This document shows positions 44,391 to 55,181 of a stretch of 64,000 bases of DNA, piece after piece. Each line of letters begins with the position of its first letter. The stretch's first letter is position 1. The stretch is from Lunularia cruciata (taxonomy: Eukaryota > Streptophyta > Marchantiopsida > Lunulariales > Lunulariaceae). The DNA lies in the NCBI GenBank assembly GCA_948567375.1, contig OX419761.1, positions 20,648,501 to 20,712,500 of the forward strand. Reading direction: 5' to 3'. The translations under genes and the position numbers were made by a program. The notes below the pieces were generated by a model. It made no database searches. It saw nothing but the letters and a program-made list of their open reading frames with translations, and had not been told where the DNA came from.

Positions 44391-46660
44391 CAAGAAGTCC
44401 TAAGACAACTACAAGAATGGAAATTTTACTACAAGAAGTTGAAGTGTGCCTTTTGGCAGAAGGAGGTTACCTTCTTGGGTCATTATATCTCATCAAAGGG
44501 GATCAAGATAGAAGAAGAGAAAATCAAGGCCATTACTGATAGGCCTACCCCAAAAGATGCTACAAAAGTATGGGCATTCAATGGATTGGCCGATTTTTAC
44601 CGACGGTTCATCCATTATTATGCTCATGTGGCTGCACCATTGATTGACCTCTTGGGAAAGAACTTGAGCTTCTTGTGGACCACCAAACATGAAGAAGCAT
44701 TCCCAGACATTAAAGCATATGGTGTCTTCAAGACCCATTCTTCAACTATATGATCCTCAACTACCTTGTATGGTTGATTTTGATGCTTCTAACTTTGCAA
44801 TTAGAGCCGTGCTGCAACAAGAATTCCTAGATGGACTCCATCCCATTTCCTTTGTGTCTCACCAACTCAACATAGCTGAACAAAACTACTATGCTCAAGA
44901 TCGAGAACAACTTGCAATGATAAATGCCACCAAGGTATGGAGGCATTACCTCTTGGAGAAACAAGTGATCATGCAAACTAATCACAAGCCATTGTTGCAG
45001 ACCTTACACTTGGAACACATGAAGAGTCAACATCATCAATGAGAGGAACAACTCCAACTATATGACATCAAACTTGAATACAAACCAGGTCGGTTCTATA
45101 TCATCCCTGATGCTTTATCACAATGACTTGATTTGAAGTCTCTTCCTCTCATCACAACGGCAATTTCAACGGTGTCAGTTGACTCCAAGGTCCAAAACAA
45201 GTTTTAGTCAGCTCTACACCAAGATCCCTTCTTCCAAATAGTACATGGTTGCCTTACGGCATGCAATAAGAAGTACAACATCTTCTCCATCAAGGAGGGC
45301 CTTTTATTCCATGAGGACCGGGTCTATATTCCAGCTAAAGGTGATCTTCAACTTGTGCACCTTCAAGAAGCCCATGATTTACCCATCGCTGGTCACATGG
45401 GTGTGGACAAGACCTTGGGTACTCTCCAACGTCCATGGTGGTGGCCCAACATGACACAAGATGTTTGAGAATTTTTCCGATCATGTGAGAGTTGCAAACG
45501 TAACAAGGCCAGCAACCAGAAGCCGAGTGGACTCCTTCAACCACTTGCCATTCCATCCACTTGCTGGGAGCATGTGAGCTTGGATCTCATCACATCTTTG
45601 CCAAAGACAAAACAAGGACACACCATAATTGTGGTGTTTGTGGATAAGCTTAGTAAGCAAATCAACTTGGCACCAACCTGTGATACCATGGATGCTCCAA
45701 CCTTAGCGCAAATCCACTTTGACAATATCTTCAAGCATCATGGGATGCCATGTGTACTCATCTCTGACCATGATCCTTGATTTACCGGGAAGTTTTGGCA
45801 AGCACTCTTCCAGATACTTGACACCAAGCTTGCTTTGTCCACTGCCTATCATCCTCAAACTGATACAGAACCAAATATGCAAATCGTACATTGGAGGATA
45901 TGCTACGTGCCTTTGTCAATGTCCACCATACCAATTGGGATGAATGTCTTGCAGTTGCAGAATTTGCCTACAACAATCCCAAATAGGCAAGCGCCCAATT
46001 TTCTCCTTTCTTTCTCAATTTTGGCCAAGTTCTGCTTGTTCCAGATTCTCTTCTTGCTCCTCCTCCATCTCAAGTTCCTCATACTTACACATTGTTGACC
46101 ACTATATCCCAATCTCTCCAACAAGCCAAGTCTCACCTCCTTGTTGCTTAGAATCGCCAAAATCACCCTAAACAATATGCAAACCACCATCCTCGTGATC
46201 TCACCTTTGAAGTCAGTGATAAATTCATGCTATCCTCTAGTAACCTCCCTCTCCCACTTGATACCCAAGTTTGTAAACTTGCTCCTAATTGGATAAGACA
46301 CTTTGATATCACCCAAATTGTCTCTCATGTTGCTTATAGACTTGCCTTGCCTTGTCATATGCGTATCCATCCTATCTTTCATTTATCCAAGTTGAAACCC
46401 TTTGTTCCTAACCCCTCTTCCTTTTCCTCTCAAGTCCAAACTCCTCCTCTTCCTGTCCCTATCAATGATCATGAGGAGTATGAAGTTGATCGTATCCTTG
46501 TGCATTGCCATATTCAACGAGGCCGTCACCAACATACAGAGTACAAGGTCCTTTGGAAAGAGTATCCCCTTCATGATGCCACATGAGAACCTCTTTCTCA
46601 CCTCCAGAATGCACAGACGGCCATCCAAGAATTCGAAGCTTCATTGTCGACAAGGACGTC
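44391..46660 (+). pseudogene. Element D pol, 3' part: RT end, RNase H, integrase, chromodomain
   Basis: RT end: LQEWKFYYKKLKCAFW, VTFLGHYISSKGIKIEEE, GLADFYRRFIHYYAHVAAP. After a frameshift near 44735, RNase H follows (CMVDFDASNFAIRAVLQQ, EQLAMINATKVWRHYL, PDALSQ with a stop at 45124). Integrase HHCC is IAGHMGVDKTLGTL to CESCKRNKA. The core is HVSLDLITSLPKTKQG, VLISDHDP-stop and STAYHPQTDTEP; the third catalytic residue is still Glu. After the FHLSKLK-like block, the chromodomain EYEVDRILVHCHI plus YKVLWKEYPLHDAT sits at 46480-46585. It is truncated by TGA at 46585 and scattered stops. Confidence 0.85.
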
Positions 46661-46682
46661 ACCAACTAGTGGCGGGAGAATA

Positions 46683-47036
46683 TGTAACAATATGGATTTT
46701 AGCGACAAAGTTAGTCGGGCTTACGAAGTAGCACATAAGACAAATAGCCTTGAATATTCCAGAAGTATCTAGGAAGCTTCTTGGCTAGCTTAGCTTGCAT
46801 CTCAAGTAAGTAGTTTCTAGAAGGAAGATTCTAGAAGCTTCCAACTAGCTTAGCTTGCACGTCAAGTAGGCGGCTTCTAGAAGGAAGCTTCTTGAGAAGC
46901 TTCTCAAGGGCCTTGTATACTACCTACAAATACCAAAGCCAAAGCTCATGCTAGGCATTCGGAGTTTTCCCACATTCAAGTGTCCCAATGTGAGTTTCCA
47001 TTCTCATATTTCTCTCATCGGTCTCAGTCTTTTACA
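46683..47036 (+). repeat. Element D 3' LTR
   Basis: It begins TGTAACAATATGG after the purine tract GGCGGGAGAA and ends TTTTACA. It keeps a four-unit GAA/TTC block (46823-46842), but the TATA box reads TACAAATA. Confidence 0.9.
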
Positions 47037-47041
47037 CTAAT

Positions 47042-50000
47042 ATACAACTTTGAAGATATGACTATTTACTCAAAGTGTTTGGGTCGTTGAAGGACTTCTT
47101 CTTGGTGGAGTGTCTTTGGCTAGAGGTTTTGGGAGTGATGGGTTACATTTGCTTCAAATGCACATAACTAATTGATCAGTCTAGGCTTGGTATCTAGCTA
47201 TTTATAATAATTATGATTGGAAAATCTCTCTAACTTCTTATCAGAGTGCTCCTTCAACATTAAAGATAAGAGATTCATCTTCTCCTCCTCATAGGCCCTG
47301 CCCACTAGCCTTTTAACTTGAAATTTTAGCTCATGATGTTTTGTTTGTAGTGCCCAAAGTGGCATTCCTTTGGAAGGAATGCCACTTTCCTTTCCTTTCT
47401 AGTCTTGCTTGTGCTTGAGTTGGAGTGCAAACAACTCACTTTGTACCTTCCAATTCTCTTTGGCTTGTTGTGCATGATTGGTTTCTAGAGTGGCATTGCA
47501 TTTCTTGATTATGTCATTTTCTTGTACCAATATGTTTACCTTGCTTGCGTCTTCCTTGTACAAGTCTCTAGCCTTGGCTCCTTCTTCTTTCACTAAATCT
47601 TCTTTGGCCTTTTGAGTGTAGACTTGCTTGTGCATGCATTGGATAAGTATGGTGTAATCCATAATATTAGGGCATTTCCCTTGGTACAAGGGTAGGAGGG
47701 TCTCTATCAATTGTAGTGTAGCTCTAATTGAATGTATCACAAATTCAACACCTCCCTAAACTAGTGTTGGCACTAAAATTCTTGATCCATCTCCTATCTT
47801 GGTCTGCAACTTTGGTATAGGATCTGGAATATTGGCCTTAATGTCATCTTCCTCCTTTGTCATCTTCCTTCTTTGCATGCTTGGTGATTTGATCATCTTC
47901 TTGCTGTAGGACTTTGGCATCAATATGAACTTTAGCCAAAGTTGTTGGACACTTAAGCACTTGATGCAATCTTGGTGCTCTTCTATGACTTCTTCTTCTC
48001 TAATGAAGCTCAACTGCACTTGTTTGGACATTGCAACCTCCTCTCTCATGTCCTCTTCAAGTCATGTAGGGCACTCCTCCACTTCTTGGTCTTGCAAGTT
48101 TGGGATAGACTATGCATCCTCTCATGTCTCTTCTTCTTTGTCTTTGCAAAAGATGATGCTTGCAAGGTGAAGGACCCTTGTTCCTCTTCTTCGTCATCTT
48201 CATCATTTTTTGTATCTTCAGCTTCTTCCTCAAATGAGGATACATCTACTCTTTGAGTGTTGGCCTTTGGCTTCTAGGCTAAGGAATTTTGCTTCTAAGG
48301 GGTGCTCTTCTTCCTCTTGGCAGCCTTTGGTATAGCCAACTCTTAATCCATTGGTACAAAGATCTTGGTCCTAGAAAATTTAGCATCAATATGTTTATAT
48401 TTGGCAATCCAAAGGATGAAAGTGAGTGGGGAAACTCTTCTTTTCCTCTTGGATTAGGAGATTGGTTTTCATGTAGAAGTGTATGGAAAATAAAGCAAGA
48501 TATGTAGCACCTCCTTCTTCTTCAAAATCTTGTTGTAGGATCTTGGCTTATGGATTGAACATGTCTGTCCAATCAATTGGCTTGTCTAAGTACATATAAT
48601 CAAAAAACACAACTTTGCTGGTGGTCAAGTAGGTAGTTTGTTTAGGTTTGACGATTTTCATAATAACCTCTACTATGGCTCTTCTCACCAAGTCTTCATA
48701 ATTCACTACCCTCCACACATTTTTCTTGACCTCTTATTATTGAAAGTGGCCTTGATCCTATATATTGACTCCTTGTTTATGAACTTGGAGTCACAAGTCA
48801 TCACTCTTACAACCCCTACATCTAGGCCAAGTACCATATGCTAGTGCTCCTTCATCCAATTGTAGAGGTTCCTTTTCATTCCTCCTTGGCATCTTCTTTT
48901 TGTTCCCCTCATCTCATGTATCATGGCCAAGATAGTCAATTCTGAGTTCTAGAGCAAGACTCCCAAGTGTTTGCTCTAGATCACTATAGTGCTATTTCTA
49001 CAATATATTGCCCTTTTTTTTCCTGTAGGAGACCTAAGGATAGCCTCTGGGATCTTTCTATACATTCTAGGTGCAAACACCATGATTCTTGACAATGGAA
49101 AAAGGTGAAAGTTGGTTTTGGGTCTACTCTTAGTGTTGTGCATCACTCTGATTGCTACCTAAGTTGGAAGGCTATGGACTCCCTCTTGGTTCTTGACAAA
49201 GTGCCATACTACTTGATCAGCTTACAAAGGCAAGTGACTCCAAAAGTGTAGTTGTTGGCCAAATTCCTATTTATAGCCCAAATCTCTAGTGCTTCTTTAG
49301 TCCTTTGGCCATTAAGGAGTAGTTAGGCACTCGTAGTCTACATATGCAAAGGAACATGCATTTCTTCCTTGGTTAGTTGTCACACTCCCACATGAAAAAG
49401 ATTCTTTACCAGCCAGTTGCACACACAAAGCACTCCCATTGAGTGCTAATAGTTATATTTATTGTAATTGCTCCCCTTTGTGCCAATTCTTGGTGGCATG
49501 TTCAAATTGTGGTGGCGCTTATGTATGAGTGCCAGCTGGGTACTCAGCAATTAGGCACGTAAGATCTTCAACCTATTAGCACTCTAGTGCTGATCATCCT
49601 AACTTCTATGACACCATAGCTAATGCCACCTCTTTTTTGGGAAGTTCTCTTAGTAACTACTAATCTCCATGGTCTTTCTTTAGCACTTAAGCATGATTTG
49701 ATCAACAAAAGAAAATTTTGAAGAAATGAGTGCACCACAATGGGTATATCTGTATAATATTTGATAATTAAATGTAGGTCATTTTTTATTATTTAATGAT
49801 ATAGATTGCATATGGACACCTAATGAAGGGGTAATACGGGTTCTTGGTTTCTTGATCTTTGCTTATAGTTGTGCATATCATATATTTGGAATAGATGAGT
49901 TATCTCAAGCTAAAAGAATCTCAAGTAGTAGCTGACATTGTGTTTCAAAATGATAGTGCAATGTAGCATCCAACTTATTGATCTTTGCTCAAAATTAGGG

Positions 50001-50742
50001 CAATATTTCAGGGTTGAAGTAGAGAGCTATAAAGACTTAAAAGAAACTCAGCCACCAACTAAGTGTAAAATTGTGGAACAAAAATTGTTATATCATTCAA
50101 GTGACCTTAGCTAGGATCAGTTTATTATATGTGCTATTAAGGTCAAGTTAGTAGTTGTTGCTTGGTGCTTACACCATCAATGCCATTATTTGCATCGTTA
50201 AGATGGCTGAATGATAATAAGAGCTTTAATTTTTCAGTTTTTGGAGAAGGGATGTAACTTTGATAGTAGCTTTAGTGAGCTTATCTTTTTATCTAAAATT
50301 TTTAACTTTTGATTATTATAAAAATAATTTGGTGAATTTGAATTCCTTGGTGTTAAAATTGAACCTTTTGGCACAAGACTGACTTTGATTGATTAAATTT
50401 GGTAAACTAATGGTAAATTATGTAAGAAAAAATTAATTCTAATTACTAGAGTATTTGAAGTTTATGCAAAAATTTCTAAATAAATCTGAATATATATCTA
50501 AATGATGTTATTTGTCTAAGGAAACACTTGAAAAGCCCTAGTTTAATCAAATTTGGATGCCATGTGTTTACATAGAAATTCTCTCCCAACTCTATCATTT
50601 ATGCTCTTTATGACTCACTAAACATTTGAATCCTTGAAACTTGTGCCATAATGGAATTTAAAATAGAAAATTCACCTATTGGGTTGACTTACCAAGACAA
50701 TTGCAATGTCCAATCTGTATTTTAATCCTATCTAATCATGTG
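47042..50742. other. Decayed AT-rich region, possible old coding remnants on the minus strand
   Basis: Two minus-strand stretches (47399-47740, 47756-48049) could encode Lys/Glu-rich coiled coils (KEDLVKEEGAKARDLYKED). Further up, near 49000-49250, short pieces such as NQEGVHSLP and RPKTNFHLFPLSRIMVFAPR hint at an old captured or element-encoded gene. No domain is recognised and stops are frequent. From about 49700 to 50742 nothing was seen. Confidence 0.35.
47358..47390. repeat. Perfect short hairpin, 15-bp arms
   Basis: AAAGTGGCATTCCTT (47358-47372), TGG loop, then its exact reverse complement (47376-47390). Confidence 0.9.
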
Positions 50743-53720
50743 AAAAGGTGACCACATAGAACACAAGAAGGGTGGAAAGACCTCATCAAGATGTACAAGA
50801 GAGTAAAAAAAGAGGCAAAATGGAGCTAGGCCCTAATAGTATAGATATGAGAAATATGCCCTACCGCACCTAAGATATCCAAGCTATGCAAAGTGTAAGA
50901 TCTATAAACTACTAGAGCATCCAAAGAAGCATCACCTAGAGTGATTGCTCTCTTATGGATTGCACCAACCGCAATGCTATCTATAGAGCAATGAACAAAC
51001 ACTATCTAACATATGCTACAAAGTATGAGAGTGAGAGTGGTACCCCTTGGCATCTCAATGGTAAGCTCTCATGCACTCCTTAAAAATGTGTTGAACCCCA
51101 TGTCTATTGCTCCATATAACTCCAAGGCTAGAGGAAAAAAGAGGTGACCTTGCTGCATACTCCTATACTTGGAGACCTTGCATGCTATTGTTGCGCTTGT
51201 CGCCCATCTAGGAAGATGAGTAATCACTCTCTCCAAAACTACATCACACATAGGATTTGTAACTACAACATTTTCCACTATCACCTAACTATCTTGGACA
51301 AAGTATAAGTTTGCTTTGAAACATATCGTCTACAAAGAATATGATTACTCCTTTTAAGCAAGTTATCTACTCTCTTGTACCATAACAAGCACTATATCCT
51401 TGATGGAATCATGTGTAGTCATATTTTTCCCTCCATAAGAACACCATGCCATATGGACTATTGTTGCATCTAGTATAGAACCATGCTCACAAGTGAGCAA
51501 TGAAGATGCACATAGGTTGACCAAACCTAGGCAAAACCTCATTGCTATAGAGAAAGTGGTTAATACAAGTTGGAATTCCCAAATGCATGGTCAAGCTAGG
51601 AACCAAAATCTTGCATTATTGCTGGAGCAAGAGCAAAGGCATGCTCTAGTGGGTCAAGGAGTGGACGAGTCAACTAAGAAGGAATGTAGCATATGCTAAC
51701 ATTGTCACTTCATCAAGGAAGACTATAAAAATCTAGTCCAATTAGACTATATTGAAGTAATGGATGGAAGGACATCCTATTCCCATGGAGATAGACCATC
51801 TCTCATTTTCTGCAATAACACCTGGAGAGAAAAGGATTCCTCCTCCACCTTGGTCACCTAAGTCTCCAAAACTAGCCTATCAATAGCCACAAAATAGGAG
51901 GAAATTACGAGTGGTAAGAGAGCCCAACTACCCAAAAAATATTATAAGTGCCATCTCCTCTATGGATAATAAAGGTGAGGAAGGATACTTGAAGAGTACC
52001 ATGCTTTGCACTTTGACACCTTGACTCTCAAGCCTACTAGATGTAGCTTGGTAGTTAAGTGATCAAAGGCATACCTAATCTGATGATTTATAGGGTTCAT
52101 AATGTGTGTATTGTCTTTAAGGAGAGGAATGCACAACCTAGCATGGCCAAAGTAGTAGATTAGAGAGCTTTGTGGCAAACAAAGGTCCCCCTAAAGGATC
52201 TCTCTATCATGTACCAACAACTAACTCCAAGACGGTGATTCCCTCTTGTGATCACCCATGTTGGTAGTAAAGAGAAGCAAGAGAGCCATATAACAACTGC
52301 AAAAAAGGAATGAGACTCACCAAGGATCCACCGGCCTCCCTAAGCTCTCTAAAGATGGATGCCCAAGAGACGCTATTAAAAGCATTCTCAATCCACTTGT
52401 AGGAAAACCCACTTTGGTTAAATATCCAAAAGTGCCTTGATGCCTAAGGAGATAGCCTTGCAACTTCTGGGTGTAGCTACTCCAAAATAATATGGACTAA
52501 GCTGCTTTTGGAAGTGAGACTAAGGTGCTTTTGGAAGTGAGATTCATGCTAAAGGACAATGGGTTGGCTAACCAAGCACAAAAATATCTCTCTAATAGCA
52601 ATTGGTCTAATGCTTTGTATGCACTTCTCCATTGCAAGAAATCAACTAACCCTTAACAACTAACTAACATAGGAATATCCCTCCTTGCTATTATTGTAGC
52701 CACCTAAAATAGCTTTGTAAATCCACTAGAGGGATAATCTGCTTGAAAGCAATCTCTAAGATGCTCATATACCATCCCTAACAAGCCTCTTGAAGAAAGG
52801 TGAGGGACAATGTACAACACTTGTGTAAAAAGTGATCTATCAAGACATAAAAGCTGCTTAGGCTAATAATCTAAGACCTCTAATGGTACTCCTTCTCTTG
52901 CGATAGGATATAGTGAGCACAGGGAAGAGATAGTCTCAATAGCGGGACTAGCCGTAGACAATGGTTGTAGTGCTTGTGTTGCGCTACTAAACTCTCTTGC
53001 TTGATTCAATGTCCTACATTGTCATAATCGAGTGGACTCTATGGTATCTTATGGCAGAATTTTTCTACTATAATGTGTAGTCCTAACCAACTCCTCCTAA
53101 AGGGTAGCCCACTCTCCGCACAAAATCAATGAAATCTAGCAACCACCTCCATATGCCCCGCATGTCCCTCTTGAGCATAACAAAGATATCATTGAGGGAG
53201 TAAGAGGAATAAGAACCATGCTAACTCATCCAAGAGATCACATGCCAGACAATCAAGTGGTAGGCAAAAAGCCTATCTAGCCTCATCATTGAGTGTATAG
53301 GGTAGCCTATGGAATAGATTTGGACATGGAAAACTAGTCTTAAATAACCCCAAGATACAACCCGCTTGAGATGCTAACCACTCCCATGACTTGATCGGTA
53401 TTCTTGGAACAGTCAACAAAAGGATAGAGGAAGCGTGCATAATCTCAAGTGTCACTACTTTCAATGTAGTTGCTCACCTCAAATGAGCATCCCAAGTGGT
53501 CCAACCATAGTCCTTGTGCATCCTTCCCATATGGGTCTTTACCCTTGCCGAGCTAAAGCGTGGATGATACACTAGATATTGTGTATCATAAACCGCTCTA
53601 GGCAGCTCCACATGGGAAAGTGTAGCCATGGCTAGCACAAGAATAATGATTGTAACACAAAATACTCCTTTCCATCTCCCAATACTTGCAAAACCACAAC
53701 GCCTCACATCCCAATATCTA
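50743..53720 (-). mobile_element. R2-like LINE, copy 2, old and degraded
   Basis: Its reverse complement aligns with copies 1 and 3 from GATGTGAGGCGTTGTGG (5', right) to GTGGTCACCTTTT (3', left at 50743). Many differences are C/T or G/A, consistent with methylation-linked decay, and the 3' hairpin stem no longer pairs well. Confidence 0.8.
50830..53632 (-). pseudogene. R2-like LINE polyprotein remnant (copy 2)
   Basis: Recognisable pieces: the zinc-finger region (HTGRMHKDYG-like, near 53520; the first Cys pair is altered), MKVVTLEIMHASS, FKTSFPCPNLFHRL at 53464-53273, an RT piece with HLTTKLHLVGLRVKVSKCKA at 52178-51960, and the endonuclease region VIVENVVVTNPM to YRSMQQGHLFFPLALELYG at 51284-51069. 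Frames shift constantly. It helps only in reconstructing the family. Confidence 0.75.
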
Positions 53721-53788
53721 TATAAGTATATTAAGGATATTGTATAAGTATATATAAGGATATTGTATTTACATGAGTAAATACAATA
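53709..53788. repeat. Short tandem repeat and hairpin at the 5' end of LINE copy 2
   Basis: Two near copies of TATAAGTATAT-AAGGATATTG are followed by a perfect inverted repeat TATTGTATTTAC (53761-53772) / GTAAATACAATA (53777-53788) with a 4-nt loop. Confidence 0.8.
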
Positions 53789-55181
53789 CCCAAATATGAA
53801 TACCAAAAGATTTAAAATAAAAATTTGTAATCTATCACTCTTAATGTGAAATAATCACTCTAAACCTTTACAAAACCTAAAATACTCATAACTTTCTACT
53901 CAATTCTCCCTAACTTTCAATCTAGATACCAATGGTATTGAAATTGAAAAATAAACAGAATAGACTATTCGATCACGTGATGCATGCATGTGAACTCTCT
54001 AAAACTCTAGAATATCCCTCCATTCATGGCTTCCTTTCTCACTCTCCCGTTCCCTCTCTTTTCCTCCCCATCCCTCCCCTCACTCACTCACTCACTTAAA
54101 TGAGACTCGCTAGCAAGCGTGCATAGCTAATTTTATTCAGGGTGAGCAATTCCAAGAACAATGTCTGGCTTCACGACTATCCTTTTCTCGTGGTTACCCC
54201 CCTCTCCCTCTCACCGCTTGTATTGTTTGAAAGAAGTTTTAAAGCAATAAATTTTCAGAACAGGGAAAAGAACAATGTCTAACTGGTCGTGAATTTGGCT
54301 GCAAGCTACGGCTGGACCGTTGCCTCAAGCAAGAAGAGGTTCAGTTAAATCAAATTGGGGTACCAACTTGGTGCCAAGTTTGGAAGACTGTTATATCTAT
54401 CTCTGTCTATGTTGCAAGCTGACAAATTTCTATTTAATGTGGTGTGTTTTGCGTTATCAACTTCGAGATGGACCGACACTGGTTGCATCAAACGAAAGGA
54501 GTTCAACTAGGACCATCATTTCCAAGCGCCCAACTTCAATAAGACAGCTTGATGGGGTCTTCCCATCCTTCATTTTTTCTATGTGGTTGTCCTTTTGCTT
54601 CAATAAGACAGCCATACACGTACCAAACACGCATCTCATGTGGCCCCAGTGTCTGCTTCTTGTGCTCGTGGCATTGGGTTGCTTGGTCCAATACATAGAG
54701 TCAACTAGCACGAGTTCAAGTACTAGTACTTTAGTCAAACGCTTGCATGCATGCAACCACACTCAGTCGCGATATTACTTATTGACTAATGGGCGCGGGG
54801 GAGCTGCGGGAGAGAGTGTGGAGACGGGAGAGGAGAGGGAGAGACGTGAGACAATTTTGATAATTCCTGAGTGTTCTCTAGCATGTAGCAATCAAGTGAA
54901 TAGTCGAATCTCTTTGTTTTTCAATTTCGGTTCCATTGGTACCTAGATTGAAGACGATGGAGAATGGAGTAGAAAGTTTTGAAGATTTATGAAGTTATGA
55001 AGATTTTTAGCTTTTTTAGGGTTGAGAGTGATCATTACACATTGAGAGTGATGGGTTGGAAATTTTCATTTCTAATCTCTTGGTTTTCATGATTAAGTTC
55101 CATGTGAATTTAATTTGAAAATTTTGGAGATGGAAATTGAAAGTTACGAGAGTTTATAGATTTTAGGGTTTGGAGAGATTG
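53789..55181. other. Unique-looking spacer between LINE copies 2 and 3
   Basis: No gene recognised. It contains a CTCA microsatellite near 54080-54097 and one 50-bp LINE 3'-end insertion at 54548-54597. The 208-codon open frame at 54320-54946 runs through that insertion and is not taken as a gene. Confidence 0.5.
54534..54611 (+). mobile_element. Minimal 3'-end insertion of the R2-like LINE (50 bp) with 14-bp target duplication
   Basis: CTTCAATAAGACAG at 54534-54547 and 54598-54611 flank exactly 50 bases (54548-54597) that match the last 50 bases of the R2-like LINE. The match begins three bases before the conserved hairpin (54551-54567). Confidence 0.9.

Larger units (their letters stand above)
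37467..47036 (+). mobile_element. Element D: Ty3/gypsy chromovirus, split by an APE-type LINE
   Basis: LTRs at 37467-37892 and 46683-47036 are flanked by the perfect target duplication CTAAT (37462-37466 and 47037-47041). Gag, protease, RT, RNase H, integrase and a chromodomain read on the plus strand. The 3' LTR is about 70 bp shorter, mostly through loss of one internal repeat between two GGAAGCTTCTTGA copies. Pol is interrupted at about 40410-44390 by the LINE. Confidence 0.9.

Noticed and set aside
47399-48256. Coiled-coil host gene on the minus strand
   Set aside because: Lys/Glu-rich stretches are broken, show no conserved family or splice structure, and lie in decayed repeat-like DNA. 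Kept only as a possible remnant.
54320-54946. Open frame of 208 codons in unique-looking DNA
   Set aside because: It runs through a 50-bp LINE tail with target duplication, has no recognisable domain, and overlaps an equally open frame on the other strand.
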